Origin: Flammeovirgaceae bacterium
GTDB lineage: Bacteria; Bacteroidota; Bacteroidia; Cytophagales; Cyclobacteriaceae
Reading direction: 5' to 3'
Length of the DNA: 64,000 bases
NCBI GenBank assembly: GCA_015180985.1
Contig: CP054185.1
Coordinates: 2,417,225 to 2,481,224, forward strand
The position numbers and the translations under genes are program-made. The notes under the pieces were generated by a model that was given only the letters and a program-made list of their open reading frames with translations, was not told the origin of the DNA and ran no database searches. Shown piece after piece: positions 22,124 through 30,896 of the stretch (the stretch's first letter is position 1; every line of letters starts with the position of its first letter).

Positions 22124-23652
22124 TTTGCTGAGCGGATGATCACTTCATCATGGTCATCTACACGTAAACTTAACAAACCGGCAATAATCATTGAAATCCC
22201 TCCTGTAACCAGGATATAAATGGATTCGCCTTTGAAGAAGTGCGTCAGCATAAATCCCAAAATAGTGCCGGCAATAATTTGGGGGATCACAATAAAAAAA
22301 TTAAACACGCCCATGTAGTAGCCCATCTTTTCGGCAGGTAATGAACCGGAGAGCATGGCATAAGGTATTGATAGAATACTGGCCCAGGCAATGCCTACAC
22401 CCACCATTGAAAGAATAAGCAGGCTTGAATCCTGTAAAAAGTAGAAAGACATCAGGCCCATACCGCCCAGTACCAGTGCAACCAGGTGGGTTACTTTGCG
22501 GCTGGTGTATTTAGCGGCCACGGGTAATACAAATGCAGTTAAGGCGGCCACACCATTGTAAACCGCAAACAGAAAATTCACCCAGTCGGCTCCCTCATTA
22601 TAGGCTTTTCCCACCGTATCGGTAGCCTGATAAAAATATTTAGTTACAACGGGTGTAGTGTAAATCCACATGGAAAACAAAGCAAACCACGAGAAGAACT
22701 GTACGCGTGCTAATTGTACCATAGTTTTAGGCATATTCATAAAATCGCTTGCCATGTGCACGATGCCAAGGTAGGAGCGTTGTTTCCGTATATATAAAGC
22801 CGTCAACAGAAATATAGCACCGAAGATTATCAGGCCACCGGGCAATACGTACAATTCTTTTTCAACGTTTCTGTTAAAAATCAGGGCGGCAACTACTGTT
22901 CCGAGCAATAAAAGCATTGCCCCGGTTTTTACAAACCGCTTCCGATTTCCTTCTTCATTGTCCAGTTTTCGTTTTTCGCGGCTTTTCAGTTTTTCATGTT
23001 CTTCAGCGGTAGGCGGATATTCTTTGGTGCTGAAAACCGTCCACATAACAGTGACGAAAAGCATGAACGCTCCGACATAGAAGGAGTACTTAACCGAATC
23101 CGGTACAGTTCCCACTTGGGCTGTATTTGCAATTTTTAGCCAATTTGAAAAGATGTAGGGGAGGAGTGAGGCGACAACGGCACCGGTTCCGATAAAAAAA
23201 CTCTGCATGGCAAACCCGGCTGTACGCTGGGCCGGTGGCAGCAGGTCGCCAACAAATGCACGGAAGGGCTCCATGCTGATGTTGATGGAGGCATCCATTA
23301 TCCAGAGCATGCCTACTGCTACCCACAAAGCCGGTGAGTTGGGCATAAAGCAAAGCGCCAGCGAAGCCATGATAGCTCCAATAGTAAAATATGGCCTCCT
23401 GCGGCCCCAGGTAGAGTGCCAGGTGCGGTCGCTGTAAAAACCAACAATAGGTTGTACAATCAAACCGGTTATAGGAGCGGCCAGCCAGTAAACGGCCAGG
23501 TCTTCCGGTTTGGCTTCAAGGGTCTGAAAGATGCGGCTGGTATTGGCGTTTTGCAAAGCAAAGCCGAATTGAATGCCGAGAAAACCGAAACTCATATTCC
23601 AGATTTGCCAGAAACTGAGCCGGGGTTTGTTTACTTGACTGAGTGAACTCAT
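22120..23652 (-). CDS. MFS sugar transporter, SLC45/maltose-type
   Basis: 510 residues with about 12 membrane helices and a long charged central loop (KSREKRKLDNEEGNRKRF). The N-terminus KPRLSFWQIWNMSFGFLGIQFGFALQNAN and GLIVQPIVGFYSDRTWHSTWGRRRPYF are typical of the MFS family that includes sucrose and maltose symporters. Position between the GH31 alpha-glucosidase and esterase, with the regulator upstream, indicates uptake of maltose or small malto-oligosaccharides across the inner membrane. A paralogue starts at 53715. The start overlaps nothing; seven bases separate it from the GH31 stop. Confidence 0.85.
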   Translation of the reverse strand: MSSLSQVNKPRLSFWQIWNMSFGFLGIQFGFALQNANTSRIFQTLEAKPEDLAVYWLAAPITGLIVQPIVGFYSDRTWHSTWGRRRPYFTIGAIMASLALCFMPNSPALWVAVGMLWIMDASINISMEPFRAFVGDLLPPAQRTAGFAMQSFFIGTGAVVASLLPYIFSNWLKIANTAQVGTVPDSVKYSFYVGAFMLFVTVMWTVFSTKEYPPTAEEHEKLKSREKRKLDNEEGNRKRFVKTGAMLLLLGTVVAALIFNRNVEKELYVLPGGLIIFGAIFLLTALYIRKQRSYLGIVHMASDFMNMPKTMVQLARVQFFSWFALFSMWIYTTPVVTKYFYQATDTVGKAYNEGADWVNFLFAVYNGVAALTAFVLPVAAKYTSRKVTHLVALVLGGMGLMSFYFLQDSSLLILSMVGVGIAWASILSIPYAMLSGSLPAEKMGYYMGVFNFFIVIPQIIAGTILGFMLTHFFKGESIYILVTGGISMIIAGLLSLRVDDHDEVIIRSAK

Positions 23653-23659
23653 ACGTTAG

Positions 23660-26062
23660 TTAATTCCATCTGATAGTAAAAGTATCAGCGTTGTTTTCAA
23701 AAGCAATTATCGTTACCGGTTCTTCCGGTGCCGGATCAGGATCTGTAATAGGATCATATTTTTCGAGCGGCTCAAAAAAGCGGTTTATGGCCTGGGTAAT
23801 GTTTTGTAACTGGCCGTTAACAGTTACCTGATTTACTTGTGGGAAGCCATGAAGAACAACATTCAGTGATCGGATTCCTTCGGTAAACTGGCGATGCAGC
23901 TTTTCGATAACAATTCCTTTGGCCGCACCGTTAAGTTCGATGTGCCATAACGCAAAGTTTCCATTTGAATAATTAAAGGTATGGCCATCATCCCAATACA
24001 GGCGAACGGAGGAAGTAGTTAAAGAAAAATACACATGAAGTTCCAATGTACCAGAATGTGACACCGTGTTGAAGCCGGGCTCCTGCATGGCTATAATAGC
24101 CCCTTCTTTTACAAACACCGGCAACCGGTGTATGGGGCACTCAATCAGAAATTCCTGGGGACCTGTGTATTGTTTCCCATCATACAACGAATACCAGTTT
24201 CCTTCAGGTAAATACACCCGGGTAATGTCCTTTGTACTTTCAACGGGTGCCACCAGTATAAACGGCCCGAAAAGATACTGGTGATGGTACCGGTGATCAT
24301 AAATTTTTGAATCATGCGTGTAATCAATTGCAAGCGATCGTTGTACCGGCATGCCGGTTTGAACGGCCTCGTAAAATGCTGAATAGATATAAGGCATGAT
24401 ACGGTACCGGAATCGGATATAGTTTCGGCATATTTGTTCTGCTTCTTCTCCGTACGTCCAGGGTTCGGCATCGCGTGAGTTTATCATGGAATGCCCCCGG
24501 AAGAAAGGGGAGAAACTGCCGATAGTAAGCCATCGTGTAAATAGTTTACTATCGGCATTGCCTACAAATCCGCCTACATCGTATCCGGCAAAGGCGATAC
24601 CGGTTAAGCCCATGCTGTTCACCAGGCGTACACCCAGCATCATGTGTTCATCATAGGCCACATTGTCGCCCGTCCATACCGCTGCGTAGCGCTGTACACC
24701 CGAAAAGCCTGAGCGTGTAAGGTTGAATGGCCGCCTGCCGGCCAGCAGGTTTACGGTGCCTTCGTAGGTGCTTCTGGCCATCATCAGGCCGTAGATGTTG
24801 CGGCCCCTGCGCATGGTGGATTTGTTCCCTTCAAAATCAAGTTCAATATTCTCCGGCAGCATGTGGCCCCAGGTGGCAATCTCGTTCATGTCGTTCCAGA
24901 AGCCATCAATACCCAGATCGGTATAGGCTTTAAGTTGATTCATCCACCAATTTCTGGTGTCGGGTTTGGTAAAATCGGGGAAGTGACACCAGCCGGGCCA
25001 CACCTGGCCGGTGTAGTTGGTTCCATCCGGGTACTTTAAAAATACATCGTGCTTTAGGCCGTCATCATAGGTCTCGTATCCATTTTCAACTTTAATGCCC
25101 GGGTCGCACATAACCACCACGTGAAAACCCAGGTTTTCGAGTTGCTGAAGCATGGATTTTGGATCGGGAAAATGCTGGTTGTCCCAGGTAAAGATTTTGT
25201 ACTTCTCCATGTAGTGGATGTCGAGCACAATAACATCGCAGGGTATATTTTTATCGCGAAAGGTATTGGCAACACTCAACACTTCCTTATCGGGATAATA
25301 ACTGTACCGGCATTGCTGGTAACCGAGACTCCATTTTGGGGGTAAGCTCATCCGACCGGTAAGGTGGGTGTATTGGCGGATGACATCGGCAACCGAAGTT
25401 CCATAGATAAAGTAGTAATCCATTTCGCCCTGGTCGGCCGAGAAACTGGCGAATCGGTTATTGGATGCACCAAAATTGAAGAAAGATTTATGTGTGTTAT
25501 CGAAGTAAATGCCGTAGCAGAGACCATTGTGAATACCCATATAAAAAGGAGTGGAGCAATACAGCGGGTCGGAGCCTGCATGGTAACCGTAGGCATCGGT
25601 ATTCCAGTTCTGATAGCCACTTCCTCTTCGATCGAGCGGACCTGTTTTTTCACCAAGACCGACAAAGCGTTCACCGGGTTGTAGTTTCTTATAAGTTGTA
25701 ACCTGCTCGCCATTCCAGCAGGTGCCCAGCGGATCATCTTCGTTAATAACCTGTTGTGCCGGTGTAAGAAATGCAAATCCTGAATTTTGCTTTCGGATAT
25801 TTACCGTTAACGCTTGAGTTCGAAGGGAAATGAGGTTTTCATCTTCCATTACGGAGAACTCAGTGTTTTCGGGATGCGCAATAACGGCATACGAAAAATC
25901 TTCAAACTGCTTTTCGGTTGTACAGGTGATACGGATAACAGAACCCGAGAACAACTGTACTTTTACCAGCGCCTCGTTGGTATAAAAAGTAATGCCATCG
26001 TGTTGCTTTGTCCATTCTTTCAGATTTCCTAATGAACGGGTTGCAGTTTTAAAACGGCTCAT
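23660..26062 (-). CDS. GH31 alpha-glucosidase
   Basis: 800 residues with no signal peptide, so probably cytoplasmic. The order is an N-terminal beta-sandwich, a (beta/alpha)8 barrel and C-terminal beta domains. The nucleophile region is GFWNDMNE (Asp at about residue 390) and the acid/base region WTGDNVA (Asp about 465); HSMINSRDAEPW and RYRIMPYIYSAFYEA are also family hallmarks. It releases glucose from alpha-linked oligosaccharides. It lies 99 bases after the LacI-type gene on the same strand, followed by the sugar transporter, forming a regulator-enzyme-transporter set. Linkage preference (1,4, 1,3 or 1,6) cannot be read from the sequence. Confidence 0.92.
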   Translation of the reverse strand: MSRFKTATRSLGNLKEWTKQHDGITFYTNEALVKVQLFSGSVIRITCTTEKQFEDFSYAVIAHPENTEFSVMEDENLISLRTQALTVNIRKQNSGFAFLTPAQQVINEDDPLGTCWNGEQVTTYKKLQPGERFVGLGEKTGPLDRRGSGYQNWNTDAYGYHAGSDPLYCSTPFYMGIHNGLCYGIYFDNTHKSFFNFGASNNRFASFSADQGEMDYYFIYGTSVADVIRQYTHLTGRMSLPPKWSLGYQQCRYSYYPDKEVLSVANTFRDKNIPCDVIVLDIHYMEKYKIFTWDNQHFPDPKSMLQQLENLGFHVVVMCDPGIKVENGYETYDDGLKHDVFLKYPDGTNYTGQVWPGWCHFPDFTKPDTRNWWMNQLKAYTDLGIDGFWNDMNEIATWGHMLPENIELDFEGNKSTMRRGRNIYGLMMARSTYEGTVNLLAGRRPFNLTRSGFSGVQRYAAVWTGDNVAYDEHMMLGVRLVNSMGLTGIAFAGYDVGGFVGNADSKLFTRWLTIGSFSPFFRGHSMINSRDAEPWTYGEEAEQICRNYIRFRYRIMPYIYSAFYEAVQTGMPVQRSLAIDYTHDSKIYDHRYHHQYLFGPFILVAPVESTKDITRVYLPEGNWYSLYDGKQYTGPQEFLIECPIHRLPVFVKEGAIIAMQEPGFNTVSHSGTLELHVYFSLTTSSVRLYWDDGHTFNYSNGNFALWHIELNGAAKGIVIEKLHRQFTEGIRSLNVVLHGFPQVNQVTVNGQLQNITQAINRFFEPLEKYDPITDPDPAPEEPVTIIAFENNADTFTIRWN

Positions 26063-26161
26063 GCTTGCAGATAAAGTTCGGCAACCAATATAAATGGAAA
26101 ATACCGCAATGCCTGAATGGAATTTAGTGAACTACACAGCAAACGTTTTCGAAGGAGGGAG

Positions 26162-27202
26162 TCAGGCTTTTTTACGCAAAGAGGATTCTCTTACTATTAA
26201 GCGGGTTTTAAGTATCCGGGTTTCGGGTGGGACAACGGCATTTTCTTTTCCTTGCTTTTCAATCTGCCGGATGAGCAGTTTGGCTGCCTCCTGCCCCATT
26301 TCGAAACCGGGTTGATCAACCGATGAGAGGGGAGGGTCCATCAATGCGCTGAAGAACCAGTTGCTGAACCCGACTACGGCAACATCATCAGGAATTTTTA
26401 ATCCACTTTGTTTAATAGCCTGCATGGCGCCCATAGCCAGCAGGTCGTTGTTGGCAAAAATAGCATCGGGCCGTGGGTTAAATTTCAATAATTTTTCAGC
26501 AGCTGCTTTACCTTCGTCCAACGAACCGGTCGGACAAATGATAATCAGTGATTCATCAGCGGGCAGCCCATTTTCGGTAAGTGCATCGAGGTAACCCTTT
26601 TTACGGTCTTCGGCAATGGCCAGGCCGGGGGCTGATTCGAGGTGTGCTATGCGCTTGCATCCTTGTTTAATAAGGTGAAGAACCGCCTCATGTGCGCCCA
26701 CGTAATCATCAACAATAACTTTGCTGGTGTTTGGATTGGTGTACATCCGGTCAAAAAATACAATGGGAACTTCTTTGGCCAGGATGGACTCAATGTGTTC
26801 ATAGTTTTTGGTTTCGCGCGAGATGGAGATGAGCATGCCGTCAACACGGCTGTTAAAGAGGGCTTTCAGGTCGGTGGCTTCGCGTTCAAACGATTCATTG
26901 GATTGGGTGAGGATGACGTTGTAACCTGCTTCGTAAGCCACCGATTCGATGCCACTGATTACGGTTGAGAAGAAGAAGTGCACAATTTCCGGAATGACAA
27001 CGCCTACGGTATTCGTTTTACTTTGGCGAAGGCTCAACGCTACGATGTTGGGCTGGTAGTTAAGTTTTTCGGCCAGTTCGTTAACGGCTTTTTTTGTGTC
27101 AGGGCTGATGTCGGGGTGGTCTTTTAATGCACGGCTCACCGTGGAGGGCGAAATGCCCAGTTCGCGGGCGATGTCTTTAATGGTAACCTGATTGAACTTC
27201 AT
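26162..27202 (-). CDS. LacI-family transcriptional regulator
   Basis: 346 residues from ATG 27202 (MKFNQVTIKDIARELGIS); a 12-residue in-frame extension upstream is unlikely because the helix-turn-helix begins here. Residues ~6-26 (TIKDIARELGISPSTVSRAL) form the DNA-binding motif, followed by hinge helix LNYQPNIVALSLRQ and a periplasmic-binding-type sensor domain (VGVVIPEIVHFFFSTVI, IFANNDLLAMGAMQAI). It would repress or activate genes depending on a sugar signal. Palindromes upstream and before the susE-like gene suggest control of this locus and of itself. Confidence 0.92.
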   Translation of the reverse strand: MKFNQVTIKDIARELGISPSTVSRALKDHPDISPDTKKAVNELAEKLNYQPNIVALSLRQSKTNTVGVVIPEIVHFFFSTVISGIESVAYEAGYNVILTQSNESFEREATDLKALFNSRVDGMLISISRETKNYEHIESILAKEVPIVFFDRMYTNPNTSKVIVDDYVGAHEAVLHLIKQGCKRIAHLESAPGLAIAEDRKKGYLDALTENGLPADESLIIICPTGSLDEGKAAAEKLLKFNPRPDAIFANNDLLAMGAMQAIKQSGLKIPDDVAVVGFSNWFFSALMDPPLSSVDQPGFEMGQEAAKLLIRQIEKQGKENAVVPPETRILKTRLIVRESSLRKKA

Positions 27203-27224
27203 ACAGCTAAGGTAAGCAATCAAT

Positions 27225-27247
27225 GCAACATGTTGCACAAACGTTTG
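27225..27247. promoter_or_regulatory. Two adjacent palindromes, candidate LacI-family operators
   Basis: GCAACATGTTGC (27225-27236) and CAAACGTTTG (27238-27247) are perfect inverted repeats lying side by side in the 167-base gap between lacI and the divergent amylase. CAAACGTTTG has the central CG usual for LacI-family operators and recurs within the site at 33213-33224. Confidence 0.6.
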
Positions 27248-27369
27248 AAAATCATTTTGAAAGAGATTTTTTCAATACCCCCGTTCACAGGCAGGTTTTA
27301 TTTTTACAGATGCCGTGAATGATTGTGATTGTATTTTATTTTTAAGCGGTGCAAGTAAATTGAAGTTGA

Positions 27370-30228
27370 ATGATTCGGAACATACTTTTTATTACGGTAT
27401 TAATCTTTTTAGTCTTTACTGTAAATGGTAAAGAAGCAATTAACCCCACAATTACTCCCGTTTTCTTTACACCATCAACCACCATTACCGTTACGTACGA
27501 TGTTACAGGTACCCCACTTGCTAATTTAACCACAGCGTATATCTGGGTGTGGATTCCCGGTAAAAACACCAATGCCATCTATAACATTAACCCGGCAAAT
27601 GCCACGGCAGCACCTGCCATGTTTACCAAAAACCTGGTTGGCGGACGGACCTTATTTTCAATTACATTTACCCCATCAGCATTTTTTTCAGGCAGTATTG
27701 CTGCCGAAACTTCCATCGGCATGTTGCTTAAAGGCCCTGACTGGAGTAATGGCCAGACAACCGATTACATTGCCAATTTTTGGGATGGCAATTTTAAAGT
27801 TCAACTTACCTCTCCGCAACAACAACCCCTCTTTGTATCAAATCTTGACATAATTCATATTGAGGCACAAACACCTGTTGTTGCAACCTTTCAACTCTTT
27901 GTTAATGGTAATCTGGTTAACTCGCAATCGGGAATTACGGTCTATTCGTACGATCATCAGGTTACTGAAGTGGCGGGCGGCAGCACGGTAGCGGTAGTAG
28001 CCCAGGCGGGTGCTGCATCAGACAACGCCTCCTTTCAGTACCTCATTTCAACGAGTAGTCCCGTACAACCCAGGCCAAGTGGTGTAAGGCCCGGAATCAA
28101 TTACCAGCCAGATAATACGCGGGCTATTCTTTGCTTGTGGGCCCCGGGCAAAAACTCAGTTTATGCCTTTGGTGATTTCAGTAACTGGCAAGTGCTGCCG
28201 GAACATTTAATGTTTCGGGATGGCGAGTATTTCTGGATTGAATTAACCGGACTACAACCTCAGCAGGAATATGGTTACCAGTACCTGGTTAATGAACAAC
28301 TTAAACTGGCCGACCCGTTTGCTGATAAAATTCTTGACCCGCTTGATCAGTATATCTCACCATCAGTTTATCCGGCTCTTAAACCTTATCCGGTTCAGGC
28401 GCTTAATTCAGCTGACTATTTTAATCGTGTTTCTGTTTTTCAAACAGGTCAGGTACCATTTACCTGGCAGATCAGCAATTTTCAAAAACCTGCCAAAGAG
28501 AACCTTGTTATTTATGAAGTTCTGCTTCGTGATTATTTCTCAAGCCAACACCGAACATACCAAAGCCTGCTCGATACGCTGTCGTACCTGAAGCGCCTGG
28601 GCGTTAACGCAATTGAGTTAATGCCCATTATGGAATTTAATGGGAATGAGGGGTGGGGCTATAACCCTACCTTTATGTTTGCACCTGACAAATACTATGG
28701 GCCCAAAGAAAAGTTAAAGGAACTGGTTGATGCCTGCCATGCTAATGGAATGGCTGTAATACTGGACATTGCTTTAAATCATCAGGATATTCCTAACCCG
28801 ATGGTGCTGCTTGATTTTGATTTTTCCACTTTCAGGCCAACAGCACAAAACCGTTGGTTTTTTACTCAAGCCAGGCATCCGTTTAATGTCTTCTATGACA
28901 TGAACCACGGCAGCACCTACACGCAACAGTACGTGGATACGGTTAATTACTACTGGCTTAAAGAGTATAAAATTGACGGTTTCCGGTTTGACCTTTCCAA
29001 GGGTTTTAGCACAACTAATTACTGCACAACCCCAAACTGCGATACCGGGGGGGAAGTTGCGGCCTGGAGCGGGTATGATGCAACCCGCATTGCTTTATTG
29101 AAGCGGATGGCTGATAAAATCTGGAGTCACTCTCCGGATGCCTATATCATTCTTGAACATCTGGGCTCAAATACCGAAGAAAAGGAGTTGGCAGAATACC
29201 GATACAGCGAAGGCAAAGGAATGTTGCTGTGGGGTAATATGAATCATGCCTATAGCCAGATTAGCATGGGCTACGGCTCCGATGCTGATATCAGCGGAGT
29301 TTATTATAAAAACCGTTCGTGGGAAACACCGGGTTTGGTGGCTTATATGGAGAGTCACGATGAGGAAAGAATCATGTACAGAAATTTGACAAATGGTAAT
29401 TCGGCCTCGGGATACTCTGTGCGCAATCTCAGTACGGCATTAAACCGGATAAAGGCCGCGTCATTACTGTTCTATACCGTGCCCGGTCCGAAAATGCTCT
29501 GGCAATTTGGTGAGCTGGGTTATGATTTCAGCATCAACCAGTGCGTAGGTGGATCGGTTAGTTCAAATTGCAGGTTAGATCCCAAGCCGGTTGTGTGGGA
29601 TTATTACAATCAGCCCTCCAGGCAATCGCTGTTTTATTACACGGCCGATCTCATACGTTTGAAGAAAACGTATGATGTTTTTCAGTCGGGTAATTTATTA
29701 ATGACTACCGGCAACTCCTTAGTTAAGCAAATAATTCTTCGCAATGAGCCTTATACAGCTGCCCCCACATCAGCTGATGACATGAACGTAGTTATTGTAG
29801 CTAATTTTGATGTTGTACCTGTAACGACCAATATATCCTTTCCACACACCGGTGTTTGGTTTGACTATTATTCCTATGGAATGCCCATCACGATTTCATC
29901 AACCTCTACCAGTTTTACTCTGGCACCCGGTCAGTATCGGCTTTTTACCGATGTTGAAATTGAAAACGGCATCGTGACCGGGATTGACCGCACCGCTTGG
30001 GAGCCTCTGGTGCTGGATGTTTTTCCAAATCCATTCATCAACAGATTAAATTTGAAAACCGATATGCTGGTTGATAAGGCCTGCCTGATAAACATAACCG
30101 GTACACGTTTTTGTTTAACAAAGATTTCCGATACAGAGTGGCTTGTACCCGCCCTGGCTGGTGGTGTGTATATTCTGGAACTTGGCCTGCGCAACCGGAT
30201 TGTTCATGTAAAAGTTGTTAAAGAGTAA
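27370..30228 (+). CDS. Secreted GH13 alpha-amylase-family enzyme with T9SS sorting domain
   Basis: 952 residues. A signal peptide (MIRNILFITVLIFLVFTVNG) is followed by beta-sandwich domains (about 25-240), a CBM48-like domain (about 245-335, YAFGDFSNWQVLPEHL), the GH13 barrel (about 375-800) and a T9SS type A sorting tail (about 880-952, PNPFINRLNL to VYILEL..VKVVKE). Catalytic residues are Asp541 (FRFDLSKG), Glu596 (IILEHLG) and Asp664 (ESHDEERI). The enzyme should be secreted through the outer membrane and anchored at the cell surface to cleave alpha-glucans before SusC/D uptake. It is divergent from lacI and seven bases upstream of pgmB. Confidence 0.9.
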   Translation: MIRNILFITVLIFLVFTVNGKEAINPTITPVFFTPSTTITVTYDVTGTPLANLTTAYIWVWIPGKNTNAIYNINPANATAAPAMFTKNLVGGRTLFSITFTPSAFFSGSIAAETSIGMLLKGPDWSNGQTTDYIANFWDGNFKVQLTSPQQQPLFVSNLDIIHIEAQTPVVATFQLFVNGNLVNSQSGITVYSYDHQVTEVAGGSTVAVVAQAGAASDNASFQYLISTSSPVQPRPSGVRPGINYQPDNTRAILCLWAPGKNSVYAFGDFSNWQVLPEHLMFRDGEYFWIELTGLQPQQEYGYQYLVNEQLKLADPFADKILDPLDQYISPSVYPALKPYPVQALNSADYFNRVSVFQTGQVPFTWQISNFQKPAKENLVIYEVLLRDYFSSQHRTYQSLLDTLSYLKRLGVNAIELMPIMEFNGNEGWGYNPTFMFAPDKYYGPKEKLKELVDACHANGMAVILDIALNHQDIPNPMVLLDFDFSTFRPTAQNRWFFTQARHPFNVFYDMNHGSTYTQQYVDTVNYYWLKEYKIDGFRFDLSKGFSTTNYCTTPNCDTGGEVAAWSGYDATRIALLKRMADKIWSHSPDAYIILEHLGSNTEEKELAEYRYSEGKGMLLWGNMNHAYSQISMGYGSDADISGVYYKNRSWETPGLVAYMESHDEERIMYRNLTNGNSASGYSVRNLSTALNRIKAASLLFYTVPGPKMLWQFGELGYDFSINQCVGGSVSSNCRLDPKPVVWDYYNQPSRQSLFYYTADLIRLKKTYDVFQSGNLLMTTGNSLVKQIILRNEPYTAAPTSADDMNVVIVANFDVVPVTTNISFPHTGVWFDYYSYGMPITISSTSTSFTLAPGQYRLFTDVEIENGIVTGIDRTAWEPLVLDVFPNPFINRLNLKTDMLVDKACLINITGTRFCLTKISDTEWLVPALAGGVYILELGLRNRIVHVKVVKE

Positions 30229-30235
30229 CACCTGC

Positions 30236-30889
30236 ATGGAGGCTTGTATTTTTGATTTAGATGGGGTTATTGTTGATACCGCCCGTTTTCATTTTTTAGC
30301 ATGGAAACGCCTCGCTTCAAAGTTGGGAATTGAGCTTACCGAGCAGTACAACGAAAAGTTAAAGGGGGTAAGCAGGCTTGATTCCTTGAATTTTATACTT
30401 GAGTTAAAAAAAATTAAACTGACCGAGGATGAGAAAATGCAACTGGCCGAAAAAAAGAATGCCAGGTTTGTTGAATATATTCATGCGATGAATCCCCGCG
30501 ATATTTACCCCGGTGTTCCCGAGTTGCTTTCCGAATTAAAATCCGTAAAAATAAAAGTCGGGCTTGCCAGCAGTAGCAAAAATGCTCATTTGGTTTTGGC
30601 TCAACTCGGAATTTCCGATCAGTTTGAGGTAATCGTTGACGGAACAATGATTACCCACACAAAACCTCACCCCGAGATTTTTTTAAAGACAGCCGCCCTG
30701 CTTACTACGCCACCGGCAAAGTGCCTGGTTATTGAAGATGCTGCAGCCGGGGTTGCCGCTGCCAAAGCAGCCGGTATGAGCTGTATAGGAATTGGCGAGA
30801 AGTCGGTTTTAAATCAAGCCGATCTCGTGGTTAATAATATTGCTGAACTATCATTAACGGTGCTTAACCAACTTATGCAACATAGATAA
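30236..30889 (+). CDS. pgmB: Beta-phosphoglucomutase
   Basis: 217 residues from ATG 30236 (MEACIFDLDGVIVDTARFHF). A HAD-superfamily mutase: DxDGV motif I, KGVSRLDSLNFIL in the cap, GLASSSKNA motif II and the KPHPEIF / IEDAAAGVAAAKAAGM motif III-IV. It converts beta-glucose 1-phosphate to glucose 6-phosphate. The gene lies eight bases before a GH65 phosphorylase, whose product is beta-glucose 1-phosphate, a well-known functional pair. Length is standard for the family. Confidence 0.95.
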   Translation: MEACIFDLDGVIVDTARFHFLAWKRLASKLGIELTEQYNEKLKGVSRLDSLNFILELKKIKLTEDEKMQLAEKKNARFVEYIHAMNPRDIYPGVPELLSELKSVKIKVGLASSSKNAHLVLAQLGISDQFEVIVDGTMITHTKPHPEIFLKTAALLTTPPAKCLVIEDAAAGVAAAKAAGMSCIGIGEKSVLNQADLVVNNIAELSLTVLNQLMQHR

Positions 30890-30896
30890 TGTAGCA